Source: Paraperibacillus esterisolvens (GTDB lineage Bacteria > Bacillota > Bacilli > Bacillales > DSM-1321). Taken from it: 64,000 bases of DNA. This document shows, one piece after another, positions 15,477 through 23,501 of the stretch. The stretch's first letter is position 1. Every line of letters starts with the position of its first letter. Position numbers and translations under genes: made by a program. Location of the stretch: assembly GCF_046237625.1 (NCBI RefSeq), contig NZ_CP143545.1:930001-994000 (forward strand), read 5' to 3'. A model generated the notes under the pieces. It saw nothing but the letters and a program-made list of their open reading frames with translations, was not told the DNA's origin and did not search any database.

Positions 15477-16094
15477 ATGAAAGAAATTATAATGGAGCTG
15501 TTAGCATTCTTTGCGGGGCTTGGATACTTTGGTGTAGCGCTTGGGCTTATGGTTGAAATCATACCAAGTGAAATTGTGCTCGGGTATGGAGGATATTTGA
15601 TCTCCTTAGGAAAGATTAATTTTGCGGGGGCTGTGATTGCGGGGGTTATAGGCGGTACGCTTGCCCAGCTTTTCCTGTATTGGGCAGGCTATTTTGGCGG
15701 CCGGCCATTTCTTGAGAGATATGGGAAATATATATTAATTAAAAACCATCATATCGACATGGCAGAAAAGTGGTTTGAAAAGTATGGGGGAGGAGTGGTA
15801 TTCAGTGCCAGGTTCATTCCGGTGGTGCGCCATGCTATTTCCATTCCGGCAGGCATTGCCAGGATGTCAGCCCTGAAGTTTACTGTATATACAGTAGCTG
15901 CGATCATCCCGTGGACCATCGGCTTTCTTTATCTTGGGACAGTACTTGGTGAAAATTGGAGCCATATTAAAGAAGCGGCTGCACCATATGTGACACCGTT
16001 CATAGGTTTGGCTGCAGTGAGCATCGTACTTTACCTGCTCTGGAAACGAAAAAAAGCCCCTCCAGTGGTGACAGTACGTAAAATCAAAAAATGA
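15477..16094 (+). CDS. DedA-family membrane protein
   Basis: DedA/SNARE-associated (VTT-fold) proteins include flippases for undecaprenyl phosphate or phosphatidylethanolamine; this one's lipid is unknown. The 205-residue length and about five hydrophobic segments are typical. The re-entrant loop motif is clear in FSARFIPVVRHAISIPAGIA (residues about 103-122), and the early acidic residue in MVEIIPSEIVLGYGG matches the conserved glutamate. AAAAGGGGA precedes the ATG. Together with UppP in the same region it would fit undecaprenyl-phosphate recycling, but that link is inference. Confidence 0.87.
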   Translation: MKEIIMELLAFFAGLGYFGVALGLMVEIIPSEIVLGYGGYLISLGKINFAGAVIAGVIGGTLAQLFLYWAGYFGGRPFLERYGKYILIKNHHIDMAEKWFEKYGGGVVFSARFIPVVRHAISIPAGIARMSALKFTVYTVAAIIPWTIGFLYLGTVLGENWSHIKEAAAPYVTPFIGLAAVSIVLYLLWKRKKAPPVVTVRKIKK

Positions 16095-16102
16095 TAAAAA
16101 AC

Positions 16103-16143
16103 GGAGGAGGCAGCCCTTGGCATGGGCGCCTCCTTATTTTTTT
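16103..16143. terminator. Bidirectional terminator between the DedA gene and CNNM paralogue 2
   Basis: AGGAGGC (16105-16111) pairs with GCCTCCT (16128-16134), with inner CCC/GGG pairing, flanked by A-rich and T-rich tracts. Confidence 0.75.
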
Positions 16144-17464
16144 AATCCAGATCTTCCTGCATTTCAGCATCCTTGGCTTTTCTTAAAACCTCAATATATT
16201 TTATTGAATGGTCCTCCATTTCAATAACCTTGAAAGTGTAGTCCTCCCATTCAACAGAGTCGCCTGTCTGAATATCATAATTCTCAGTGAGCACCCAGCC
16301 GCCGATCGTATCGATATCATCTTCTTCCAGATGCAGGCCGATTAGGTCATTCACTTCTGTTATTAATACCTTTGAATCAAAGATATAATGATCATCCCCC
16401 AGCTTCCGGATTTCAGCGATTTCATCCAGATCAAACTCATCACGGATTTCGCCAACGATCTCTTCCAGTATATCTTCCACCGTCACAAGTCCCGAAGTCC
16501 CGCCATACTCATCCATGAGAATCGCCAGATGGATCCGTTCCTTCTGCATTTTGACAAGGAGGTCATGAATAGGAATGTTTTCAATCACTCTGATGACCGG
16601 CCGGGTATAGGTTTCAAGGGTGGCGCTCAGGTCCTGAGTCCGGACAAGGTCATAAAAAACTTCCTTGATGTTCAGCATCCCGAGAACATGATCTTTATCT
16701 CCATCCACGACAGGGTAGCGGGTGAATTGCTCTTCATTGGCTATCTTAATGAATTCCTCTATAGTATCTTCCTTCATCAGGCTTACGATTTCTGTTCTTG
16801 GAACCATGATTTCCTTGGCAAGCCGGTTATCGAATTCAAATATTTTGTTCACATACTTGTATTCAGATTGATTGATTTCACCGCTTTTATAGCTATCTGA
16901 CAAAATGGACCGGAGCTCTTCCTCTGAATGGGCCATTTCATGCTCGGAGGCAGGATCGAGGCCGAACAGCCTTGTAAAAAGGTTGGCCGACTTATTCAAC
17001 GTCCAAATAAAAGGGAAAGCAATCCGGTTGAACCAGATCAGCGGCCCCGCTACCCCAAGGGCGATTCTTTCCGTTTTATGTATGGCAAATGTTTTCGGTG
17101 CAAGTTCTCCTGTAACTACGTGTAAAAAGGTAATGATCAGGAAAGCCACGGTAAAGGAAATGAGATGACTGAGCTGGGAAGGAAGGTCCAGCCTATGAAA
17201 AACAGGCTCGATCAGCCTCTGGATGGTTGGTTCTCCGAGCCAGCCAAGCCCGAGGGAAGTCAAAGTGATGCCCAATTGGCAGGCAGACAGATATTCATCA
17301 AGGTCTGCTACCACTTTACGGGCATTGACTGCCCGGCGGTCCCCCTCCTCAGCAAGCTGATCAAGGCGGGTAGTCCGTACCTTGACGACTGCGAATTCAG
17401 AAGCTACAAAAAATGCCGTAATGGCAATAAGCACAAATACTAATAATAAGCTGATAAGTTCCAA
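16142..17464 (-). CDS. CNNM/CorC-family membrane protein, MpfA-like (paralogue 2)
   Basis: A 440-residue paralogue of the gene at 12882, with the same domain order: CNNM membrane domain, paired CBS domains (RLAKEIMVPRTEIVSL; ERIHLAILMDEYGGTSGLVT) and CorC_HlyC. I chose the TTG at 17464, because LELISLLLVFVLIAITAFF then aligns with the paralogue's LDIFNLVFIAIFIALTAFF and AGGGGAT lies just upstream; a GTG at 17497 would add 11 unrelated residues. The leader carries a G+C-rich hairpin and an attenuator-like terminator. Two near-identical copies separated only by a DedA gene and a small ORF suggest an old duplication. Likely a divalent-metal exporter or regulator. Confidence 0.87.
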   Translation of the reverse strand: MELISLLLVFVLIAITAFFVASEFAVVKVRTTRLDQLAEEGDRRAVNARKVVADLDEYLSACQLGITLTSLGLGWLGEPTIQRLIEPVFHRLDLPSQLSHLISFTVAFLIITFLHVVTGELAPKTFAIHKTERIALGVAGPLIWFNRIAFPFIWTLNKSANLFTRLFGLDPASEHEMAHSEEELRSILSDSYKSGEINQSEYKYVNKIFEFDNRLAKEIMVPRTEIVSLMKEDTIEEFIKIANEEQFTRYPVVDGDKDHVLGMLNIKEVFYDLVRTQDLSATLETYTRPVIRVIENIPIHDLLVKMQKERIHLAILMDEYGGTSGLVTVEDILEEIVGEIRDEFDLDEIAEIRKLGDDHYIFDSKVLITEVNDLIGLHLEEDDIDTIGGWVLTENYDIQTGDSVEWEDYTFKVIEMEDHSIKYIEVLRKAKDAEMQEDLD

Positions 17465-17488
17465 ATTAATCCCCTGATCTATCCGCCA

Positions 17489-17558
17489 GGGAGCCACCTC
17501 CCGAATCTACGTATCAACACCAATGCCCAGAAAAAACTGCCCCCTTGTCAGGGGCTCC
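17489..17558 (-). promoter_or_regulatory. Leader of CNNM paralogue 2 with terminator-like hairpin
   Basis: Nearest the start is the hairpin GGGAGCCACCTCCC (17489-17502, plus-strand reading). About 40 nt further upstream, plus-strand AAAAAACTGCCCCC...GGGGC (17531-17555) reads on the minus strand as a G+C-rich stem followed by TTTTTT, an intrinsic terminator inside the 5' leader. That arrangement suggests premature-termination control. The effector is unknown. Confidence 0.45.
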
Positions 17559-17625
17559 TGCATGCATCATTAGTGTTTATTTAAATACCTATAAGTATAA
17601 CAACAATACATCAGCGGGTGCAGAT

Positions 17626-17662
17626 GAAAAAAATCAGCCCGCCGAATTACTGCCGGCAGGCT
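17626..17662 (-). terminator. uspA terminator
   Basis: On the minus strand, AGCCTGCCG and CGGCGGGCT pair and are followed by a U-rich tract (plus-strand GAAAAAAATC). Confidence 0.65.
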
Positions 17663-17677
17663 AAAAGCGGGGTATAT

Positions 17678-18193
17678 TCAGCGTGCAACCAGGACAGAGC
17701 ACGGCGCATCTTTTACAACAGCCTCACTTACACTTCCAGAAAAAAACCGCTTCAATCCGCTTTTTCCGCTGCTGCCCACAATCAGAAGGTCCACCCTGTT
17801 TTTTTCCGCGAACTGGCAGATTGCTTCCGCCGTACTGCCGTCCAGTATTTCAAAATCCGCTTCCGCTGCACTTAGTCCCAGTGTATCCTTAACTTTATTT
17901 TCAGTTTCAGCAAGGTGATCCGCCTGCGGCCATGCCCCGCGGTCAGCCCCTGGCTGATCAAACATGATTGGCGGAGAAACTACGGGCTGCATCTGCGTGG
18001 GGTCCACATACAGATTTTCCTTTGCCATAGCGGGGTGAGGACCGGATGCATCATCGGCGGCAGAATCATAAACATGCAGGACAGTAAGCTTTGCATCCAC
18101 ATTGTCCTTTTTCATGGCTGCGGCCATTTCCACTGCTTCCTTACCGGCAATGGTACCATCATAAGCGACTGCAATATGGGTAAATGCGTTCAT
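17678..18193 (-). CDS. Universal stress protein, UspA family
   Basis: A 171-residue single-domain UspA protein. It begins FTHIAVAYDGT, the usual first strand and nucleotide-contacting Asp. The ATP-binding consensus G-2X-G-9X-G(S/T) is met by GSSGKSGLKRFFSGS near the C-terminus, followed by APCSVLVAR. It is therefore of the ATP-binding subclass. A Pro/Met/Gln-rich insert in the middle (about residues 65-100) is longer than in minimal Usps. The ATG at 18193 is preceded by GAGAGGAGC; an earlier in-frame start at 18211 has no such site. Role: cytoplasmic stress or starvation protein; the partner is unknown. Confidence 0.87.
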   Translation of the reverse strand: MNAFTHIAVAYDGTIAGKEAVEMAAAMKKDNVDAKLTVLHVYDSAADDASGPHPAMAKENLYVDPTQMQPVVSPPIMFDQPGADRGAWPQADHLAETENKVKDTLGLSAAEADFEILDGSTAEAICQFAEKNRVDLLIVGSSGKSGLKRFFSGSVSEAVVKDAPCSVLVAR

Positions 18194-18751
18194 AATCAAG
18201 CTCCTCTCCATTCATTTTTTGTCATGAGCTTTGATGATACTGATATATACCCAAATAAACAGGAACCTGACACCTGTTTCATAAATTTGCAGAGCGGAAA
18301 AAATGAGTCTCATTTAGGTCTTAAGCACCCTTAAGCATAGCAGCTGTTCCATCGGTGGTATCAGGCATGTCTGCTGCAGGCCAGTCGGCTTAGCGGGCGC
18401 AGGGCACCTCCGGAGGGTAAAGCGGCTGTTTGGGCGGGTAAACAGATCACTTAAGTTAGTAACCGCCCATCGGGGGAGTCTGGTGAAGGGTGTTTCAGCG
18501 GTTTTATTCAAAAGAAATTAATGGAGATGATTTTATTCTGGTTTATTTTTTTTCTGACGCCAGCAAGAAAAGTCACCCGGCTGTCTTCCAGGAGGCAGAA
18601 TGACCAGTGCGGAAGCTGATCAGCTCTCCTGATTTAACTAAATAGATGTAGAAAACTATTTCCCAAAGTGAAGGTCGAGGTGTGAACATGAATGGGACGG
18701 GGTAAAGGAATCATACTAATATACACGTTTTTCCAGATCAGGGGGAGTACC
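18194..18751. other. Intergenic region with a G+C-rich structured segment (18340-18505)
   Basis: Between the divergent uspA and PBP genes lies a segment much richer in G+C than its surroundings. It contains several dyads: CTTAAG pairs at 18318-18335, CCTCCGGAGG near 18408, and GGGCGG...CCGCCC (about 18434-18469). A 65-codon minus-strand frame crosses it (18314-18511), but I see no ribosome binding site or recognisable protein. It could be a structured RNA or a degenerate repeat. Confidence 0.4.
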
Positions 18752-21295
18752 ATGAAAGGTTTATTCACTTTTTTTTCCAAAGCGTCGTCGAAGCATGCCG
18801 CAAAAAGAATCCTTCAAATTACCGCGCTGGCTTCTTCTATTTCCGCTCTTACTGTTGCGGGATTCCTGCACTTTGCAAAACCTCAGGCTGATATCAGCCA
18901 ATTGAAAAATACCATGTACCAGCCCACTTATATCTATGACCACAAAGGAGAGCTGGCCAGTACCATAACAGCCAACAAGTCTGAGACTATCCCGATTGAA
19001 AAAGTGCCGCAGCACGTCAAGGATGCGGTGGTAGCAATTGAGGACCGTCGTTTCTATGAGCATGGCGGGATTGATTATAAGGGGATCTTCCGGGCAGCCG
19101 TCACTAACATGAAAGCAGGAGGTGTTGTCCAGGGCGGCAGTACCCTAACTCAGCAGCTGACAAAAAACTCGCTGTTAAGCTCTGAACGGACTTATAAGCG
19201 TAAAATCAAAGAATATTTCCTTGCTAAGGAAGTGGAACGGAAATTTACAAAGGATGAGATACTGGAGATGTATCTTAATCAAATCTATTTCGGTCATGGG
19301 GCATGGGGAATCAAAAAAGCGGCCCAGATTTATTTTGGCAAGCCGGTTGAAGAGTTGACGGTTTCTGAATCGGCGCTCCTGGCAGGCCTTGTCAAGGCAC
19401 CGGGAGATATGGATCCCTATAAGAACAGAGAAAAGGCCATAAAAAGGCGGAACCTTGTCCTGTCGGAAATGAAGGAATATAAATTTATTAACAAGGATAC
19501 CTATGCTTCCGCCGCTTCTGAAAAAGTTATCTTAAAAAATGCAGGTGGAGAGGGAGATGCTCTTAAAGGAAGATATCCCTATTACATTGATACGGTATTT
19601 GAAGAAGCAATCAAAACGTATGATATAAATCAGGACGAGCTGTTAACCGGAGGCTATAAGATATACACAGCCCTCGACCAGGATATGCAGGCAGCCGCCG
19701 AGGAGGTTTATAAGGAGGATTCATTCTTCCCGGATTCGAGCAGCGGAACTCTGGTCCAGAGCGGAACAGTTCTTATAAATCCTAAAAATGGCGGAATCAA
19801 TGCGGTTGTGGGCGGCCGAGGAGAGCATACTTTCCGGGAGTTCAATCATGCAACACAGCTGAAAAGGCAGCCGGGTTCAACCATGAAGCCGCTGGCTGTC
19901 TACACGCCGGCATTGGAAGAAGGTTTTGGCATCAATTCGTCATTGAAGGATGAAAAAATGGATTTCGGGGACTATCAGCCTGCGAATTATAATGATAACT
20001 ACAGAGGCAGGGTCCCCATGTATGAGGCGCTTCAGGAATCCTTAAATGTGCCGGCAGTCTGGCTGTTAAATGAAGTCGGCATTCAGAAGGGCATGGATGC
20101 GGTCAAAAAGTTTGGCATAAATTTGTCTGCTGAAGACAGGAAGCTTGGACTTGCTCTTGGCGGCACAACTTCCGGAGTGTCGCCTCTCGATATGGCAGAA
20201 GCTTATTCAGCCTTCGCGAATGGCGGAATCAGGAATGAATCGCATGCCATCTTGAAAATCGTGGACTCTGAAGGCAAGGAAGCAGCACGTTTTAAGTCAG
20301 CGGAAACCAAGGTCACAAGTGCTGGAAATGCCAGAAAAATGACGGCGATGCTGATGGGTGTCGTGCAGAACGGAACTGGAGCTGCAGCTGCTGTGGATGG
20401 ATGGGAGATCGCCGGCAAGACAGGAAGCACGCAGGTGCCGATTGAAGGAATTGACGGGGTGAAGGACCAATGGTTTGCAGGTTATTCGCCTGTTGTCGCA
20501 GGCGCTGTATGGCTGGGCTATGATCACACAGACAAAGACCATTACCTTACCACCACCAGCAGTGAAGGGGCTGCACCCTTATTTAGAGAAATCATGACAA
20601 GAGCGCTTCAGCATAAAAAACATAAATCCTTCGGCGTGAAAAGCATAGAGGAATATAAAAGGGATGAAAGAGAAAAGGAAATCAAGAAATTCTGGAAAAA
20701 GCAAAAAGATAAAGTGAAGGATAAGTGGAATAAATGGACAGGACCCTACAAGAGCGAGAAGGAAGGAACCGGAAACTCTGACAGCCAGTCTCCAAAAAAG
20801 AACGATGAAAAAGAGCCTGGCCAGCCGGAGGTCCTGACTGAACCTCAAACAAGCTCCCCTTCTGCAGGGGAAATTAATAAAAAGGAAGAACCAAATCCGG
20901 AATCAGAACCAAAACCGAAACCAGAACCGAAACCGGAACCAAAACCGAAACCAAAACCGAAACCAAAACCAGAACCTAAGCCCGAAAAAGAACCAGGCAA
21001 AACTGGAGGAGCTAATGGAGGAAAAGCAGAGCCGCCAAAGCCTCGGGCTGAACCACCTGCAGAGCCAGAACCTGAAGAACCTGAACCGGAAACTCCTGAT
21101 CCGCCGCAGCCGGAAAAACCGCAGCCTCCAGAGCCTGAAGAACCAGAACCAGGTACACCAGAGCCAAGGGAACCTGATAAGGGCGGAGGAGAAACAAATG
21201 TAAAACAACCGGCTGAGGCAAGCCACTCCCCAGCCTCCCAAAAAGTCAGGCCAGGGCAGGCAAGTAAGCCAAAGTCAAAACAGCCAGATCCGTAA
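18752..21295 (+). CDS. Class A penicillin-binding protein (PBP1A type) with long Pro-rich tail
   Basis: Bifunctional PBPs polymerise glycan strands and cross-link peptides outside the membrane. The 847-residue protein has a membrane anchor (about 22-42), a glycosyltransferase domain (EDRRFYEHGGID with its catalytic Glu, then GGSTLTQQLTKN) and a transpeptidase domain with the three active-site motifs: STMK, SLN and KTGST. After about residue 640 comes a charged coiled-coil-like segment, then roughly 170 residues of low-complexity Pro/Glu/Lys repeats (KPEPKPEP type). AGGGGGAG at 4-nt spacing supports the ATG at 18752; a frame from 18692 adds 20 residues without a good site. The tail's job, perhaps wall spanning, is unknown. 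Confidence 0.9.
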   Translation: MKGLFTFFSKASSKHAAKRILQITALASSISALTVAGFLHFAKPQADISQLKNTMYQPTYIYDHKGELASTITANKSETIPIEKVPQHVKDAVVAIEDRRFYEHGGIDYKGIFRAAVTNMKAGGVVQGGSTLTQQLTKNSLLSSERTYKRKIKEYFLAKEVERKFTKDEILEMYLNQIYFGHGAWGIKKAAQIYFGKPVEELTVSESALLAGLVKAPGDMDPYKNREKAIKRRNLVLSEMKEYKFINKDTYASAASEKVILKNAGGEGDALKGRYPYYIDTVFEEAIKTYDINQDELLTGGYKIYTALDQDMQAAAEEVYKEDSFFPDSSSGTLVQSGTVLINPKNGGINAVVGGRGEHTFREFNHATQLKRQPGSTMKPLAVYTPALEEGFGINSSLKDEKMDFGDYQPANYNDNYRGRVPMYEALQESLNVPAVWLLNEVGIQKGMDAVKKFGINLSAEDRKLGLALGGTTSGVSPLDMAEAYSAFANGGIRNESHAILKIVDSEGKEAARFKSAETKVTSAGNARKMTAMLMGVVQNGTGAAAAVDGWEIAGKTGSTQVPIEGIDGVKDQWFAGYSPVVAGAVWLGYDHTDKDHYLTTTSSEGAAPLFREIMTRALQHKKHKSFGVKSIEEYKRDEREKEIKKFWKKQKDKVKDKWNKWTGPYKSEKEGTGNSDSQSPKKNDEKEPGQPEVLTEPQTSSPSAGEINKKEEPNPESEPKPKPEPKPEPKPKPKPKPKPEPKPEKEPGKTGGANGGKAEPPKPRAEPPAEPEPEEPEPETPDPPQPEKPQPPEPEEPEPGTPEPREPDKGGGETNVKQPAEASHSPASQKVRPGQASKPKSKQPDP

Positions 21296-21315
21296 ATGGG
21301 TCTGGCTGTTGTTGT
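21278..21315 (+). terminator. Hairpin overlapping the PBP stop codon
   Basis: CAGCCAGATCC (21281-21291) and GGGTCTGGCTG (21298-21308) pair, with the stop codon in the loop region. The following tract is TTGTTGTTGTT rather than a pure T-run, so termination may be weak. Confidence 0.6.
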
Positions 21316-21372
21316 TGTTATCAGCTTGATCACAGCAGGAATCCCTTGTGCGAAATCAATTTTATGTATTGG

Positions 21373-21437
21373 TGCCAAAAAAAATCAGGTGTACAAGAGT
21401 CCCCCGGCAGAGACTTTTGTACACCTAATTTTTGGCA
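21373..21437. terminator. Large bidirectional hairpin terminator
   Basis: TGCCAAAAA (from 21373) through AGGTGTACAAGAGTC pairs with GACTTTTGTACACCT through TTTTTGGCA, giving a stem of nearly 30 bp. A- and T-runs on the two sides let it stop both the PBP transcript and the minus-strand small-protein transcript. Confidence 0.8.
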
Positions 21438-21481
21438 ACAGGGTAATACTGCCCTTTTTTCAGGTCAATATCCTTGTTAGA

Positions 21482-21553
21482 CTAAGATAAAGCATTTACG
21501 ATAAAACCAATAACTACGATTGCACCAATAATCATTAGGATTGTGCGAAGCAT
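21482..21553 (-). CDS. 23-aa hydrophobic membrane micro-protein
   Basis: ATG at 21553 with GGAG about 9 nt upstream opens a 23-residue frame starting MLRTIL, continuing with a single hydrophobic helix (MIIGAIVVIGFIV) and ending NALS. It fits the class of single-pass small membrane proteins often found in Bacillaceae. It lies downstream of and in the same direction as the HPr-like gene and just before a strong terminator, so the two may be co-transcribed. I do not recognise a family, and the short length keeps confidence moderate. Confidence 0.5.
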   Translation of the reverse strand: MLRTILMIIGAIVVIGFIVNALS

Positions 21554-21653
21554 GAAATCAACTCCATTCCGAGAGAAATTAATTGTATTTTTAATCGATC
21601 CTGCCTTTTTTATACGAAAAGACGATAGGCTGATGCCTGTTCCTCATGGCATA

Positions 21654-21974
21654 TTAAAGCTGGATGGTATCAGTCGGGTTAAGGAAGTAGCGTGGAGCGA
21701 CTGCCTGTTCCCGGGTTGGCGATGCAATATCCAATAGCTCCTGCATCTTTTCGCTGACATCCTGCCCTTCTACTATGATTTTCAAGGAATCACACTTATC
21801 AATAGTAAGCATGAACGATACAAGCTTTGACAGCTTTTTGGCATCTGTAAGCTTCTGGCTGCAAAGAAGGTAAACATTCCCATCATAGTTTTTGGCGGAT
21901 TGGTAAAATAACATAATGTTTTTCATGGCCAGCTTTTCTTGTAATGAGATACTGGCAGAGATAATTTCATTCAT
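21654..21974 (-). CDS. HPr-like domain protein lacking the phosphorylated histidine
   Basis: The 106-residue protein has the length and secondary-structure rhythm of HPr/Crh: a helix, then DGNVYLLCSQKLTDAKKLSKLVSFML, then a strand SLKIIVEGQDVSEKMQELLD that resembles HPr's final strand and helix. HPr carries a catalytic His15 in a GIHARPA motif; here the equivalent stretch reads LAMKNIMLFYQSAKN with no histidine. A Ser46-like site is not clear either. It therefore cannot be a PTS phosphocarrier and may be a regulatory or degenerate HPr relative. AAAGGAGAAG precedes the ATG. HPr-fold membership is my recognition from pattern, not from a profile search. Confidence 0.68.
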   Translation of the reverse strand: MNEIISASISLQEKLAMKNIMLFYQSAKNYDGNVYLLCSQKLTDAKKLSKLVSFMLTIDKCDSLKIIVEGQDVSEKMQELLDIASPTREQAVAPRYFLNPTDTIQL

Positions 21975-22249
21975 ACACTTGCTTCTCCTTTTATTATTTT
22001 TTATATAATAAAGTTTCTTGATTGTCAGATTTATATTTGTCTTACATTAGAAGTGAAACTTTGTTATGCCGGTTATTTACCCGGGAAGATAAAAAATGAA
22101 ACCATCTGAAAAAATAAATGAAAAGGTATGCTGATATATTAATGAAGAAAAATTAAGGAGTTTTTTTGTCAATTTAAAGGGATTGGAAAAATTATGAAGA
22201 ATTTAGTAGTTTAAATATTTGTTGCAGTTGAAAGGGGAATGCAGCACTG

Positions 22250-23428
22250 ATGCTCACCATCATTAAAAATGGAGAAATATTTGCTCCTGAGTACCTGGGA
22301 AAAAAGGATATTTTGATTGCTGATTCAAAAATTGCAATGATTGATGAGTCCATAGAAGTTCCAGCTGGGCTTGAGGAAATCACAGTAGTCGTCGATGCAG
22401 CCCAAAAGCTCGTAGTACCAGGTTTCATTGATTCACATGTACATATTATGGGCGGAGGCGGCGAGGGCAGCTACAAAACAAGGACGCCGGAAATGCAGCT
22501 GACAGATGCTACACTGGCAGGTATTACAACTGTTATAGGAGTCATCGGTACAGATGGCACTACAAGAACCATGCCCAGTCTGATAGCAAAAGCAAGAGCC
22601 CTTGAGGAAGAGGGGATCACCAGTTATGTGCAGACTGGTTCGTATCAGGTTCCAGTAAAAACGCTGACTGGAAAAATTGAGGACGACATTATCCTGATAG
22701 ATAAAGTGATCGGGGCAGGCGAAATTGCCATATCCGACCACAGGTCCTCACAGCCGACTGCAGAGGAGCTTGCCAGGATTGCATCAGCGGCCAGGCTCGG
22801 AGGAATGCTGTCTGGCAAGGCTGGAATTGTCAATATACATATAGGGGACAGCCGGGACCATTTCAAGGTGATAGAAGAAGCAGTCGAGAAAACCGACCTT
22901 CCCATACGGCAGTTTTATCCTACTCACGTTAACCGTAACCCCCACTTGTTTGAAGAAGCCATCCGATATGCAAAAAAAGGAGGCTATGTCGACTTCACAA
23001 CGAGCACCATATCAAAATTCCTTGAAGGCGGCGAGATGAAGTGCAGCAAGGGGCTAAGGCTCATGCTTGAAGCAGGGGTCAGTCCGGACTCTATTACCTT
23101 CACCTCTGACGGGCAGGCATCCCTGCCTGATTTTAATGAAGAAGGGGACCTGGTCGGCCTCACCATCGGGAAATGTTCCTCGCTCTATAAGGAAGTCCGC
23201 GATGCAGTGCTCGACGAAGGAATTGCCCTTGAGACCGCCATTAAAGTCATTACCGAAAACCCTGCGGCCATCCTGAAGCTCACGAAAAAGGGAAGGATTG
23301 AAAAGGGCAGGGACGCTGACCTGGTGATTCTGGAAAAGAATACCCTTGAAATCAATACAGTGGCTGCCCTTGGCAGAATCATGGTACGTGATGGAAAAGC
23401 CATCGTTAAAGGTACATTCGAAAAATAA
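22250..23428 (+). CDS. iadA: Isoaspartyl dipeptidase / beta-aspartyl-peptidase
   Basis: IadA hydrolyses isoaspartyl dipeptides that arise from damaged proteins. This 392-residue protein is an amidohydrolase with a binuclear metal centre: VPGFIDSHVHIMGGGGEG (His63, His65) supplies two ligands, IHIGDSRDH and QFYPTHVNRN supply more, and FTSDGQASLPDF contains the catalytic Asp. The C-terminal AAILKLTKKGRIEKGRDADLVIL stretch is the usual return of the beta-sandwich domain. AAAGGGG lies 11 nt before the ATG. An MFS exporter gene follows after 73 nt on the same strand and may be co-transcribed. Confidence 0.9.
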   Translation: MLTIIKNGEIFAPEYLGKKDILIADSKIAMIDESIEVPAGLEEITVVVDAAQKLVVPGFIDSHVHIMGGGGEGSYKTRTPEMQLTDATLAGITTVIGVIGTDGTTRTMPSLIAKARALEEEGITSYVQTGSYQVPVKTLTGKIEDDIILIDKVIGAGEIAISDHRSSQPTAEELARIASAARLGGMLSGKAGIVNIHIGDSRDHFKVIEEAVEKTDLPIRQFYPTHVNRNPHLFEEAIRYAKKGGYVDFTTSTISKFLEGGEMKCSKGLRLMLEAGVSPDSITFTSDGQASLPDFNEEGDLVGLTIGKCSSLYKEVRDAVLDEGIALETAIKVITENPAAILKLTKKGRIEKGRDADLVILEKNTLEINTVAALGRIMVRDGKAIVKGTFEK

Positions 23429-23501
23429 ACTATGCAGAGAGCAGTTAAAAAAACTTCATGAATAGACATCAGCCTCTCCTTCTATGGAAAAGAGGAGTCG
23501 T

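Noticed and set aside
18314..18511. Cobalamin, c-di-GMP or T-box element in the G+C-rich segment
   Set aside because: I compared the conserved core words of these classes by eye and found none; the downstream gene (PBP) also does not fit.
20845..21378. Long minus-strand Gly/Ser-rich frame opposite the PBP tail
   Set aside because: It is the reverse complement of the Pro/Glu/Lys repeats (antisense codons give Gly, Ser and Phe). No start site; a shadow of low-complexity DNA.
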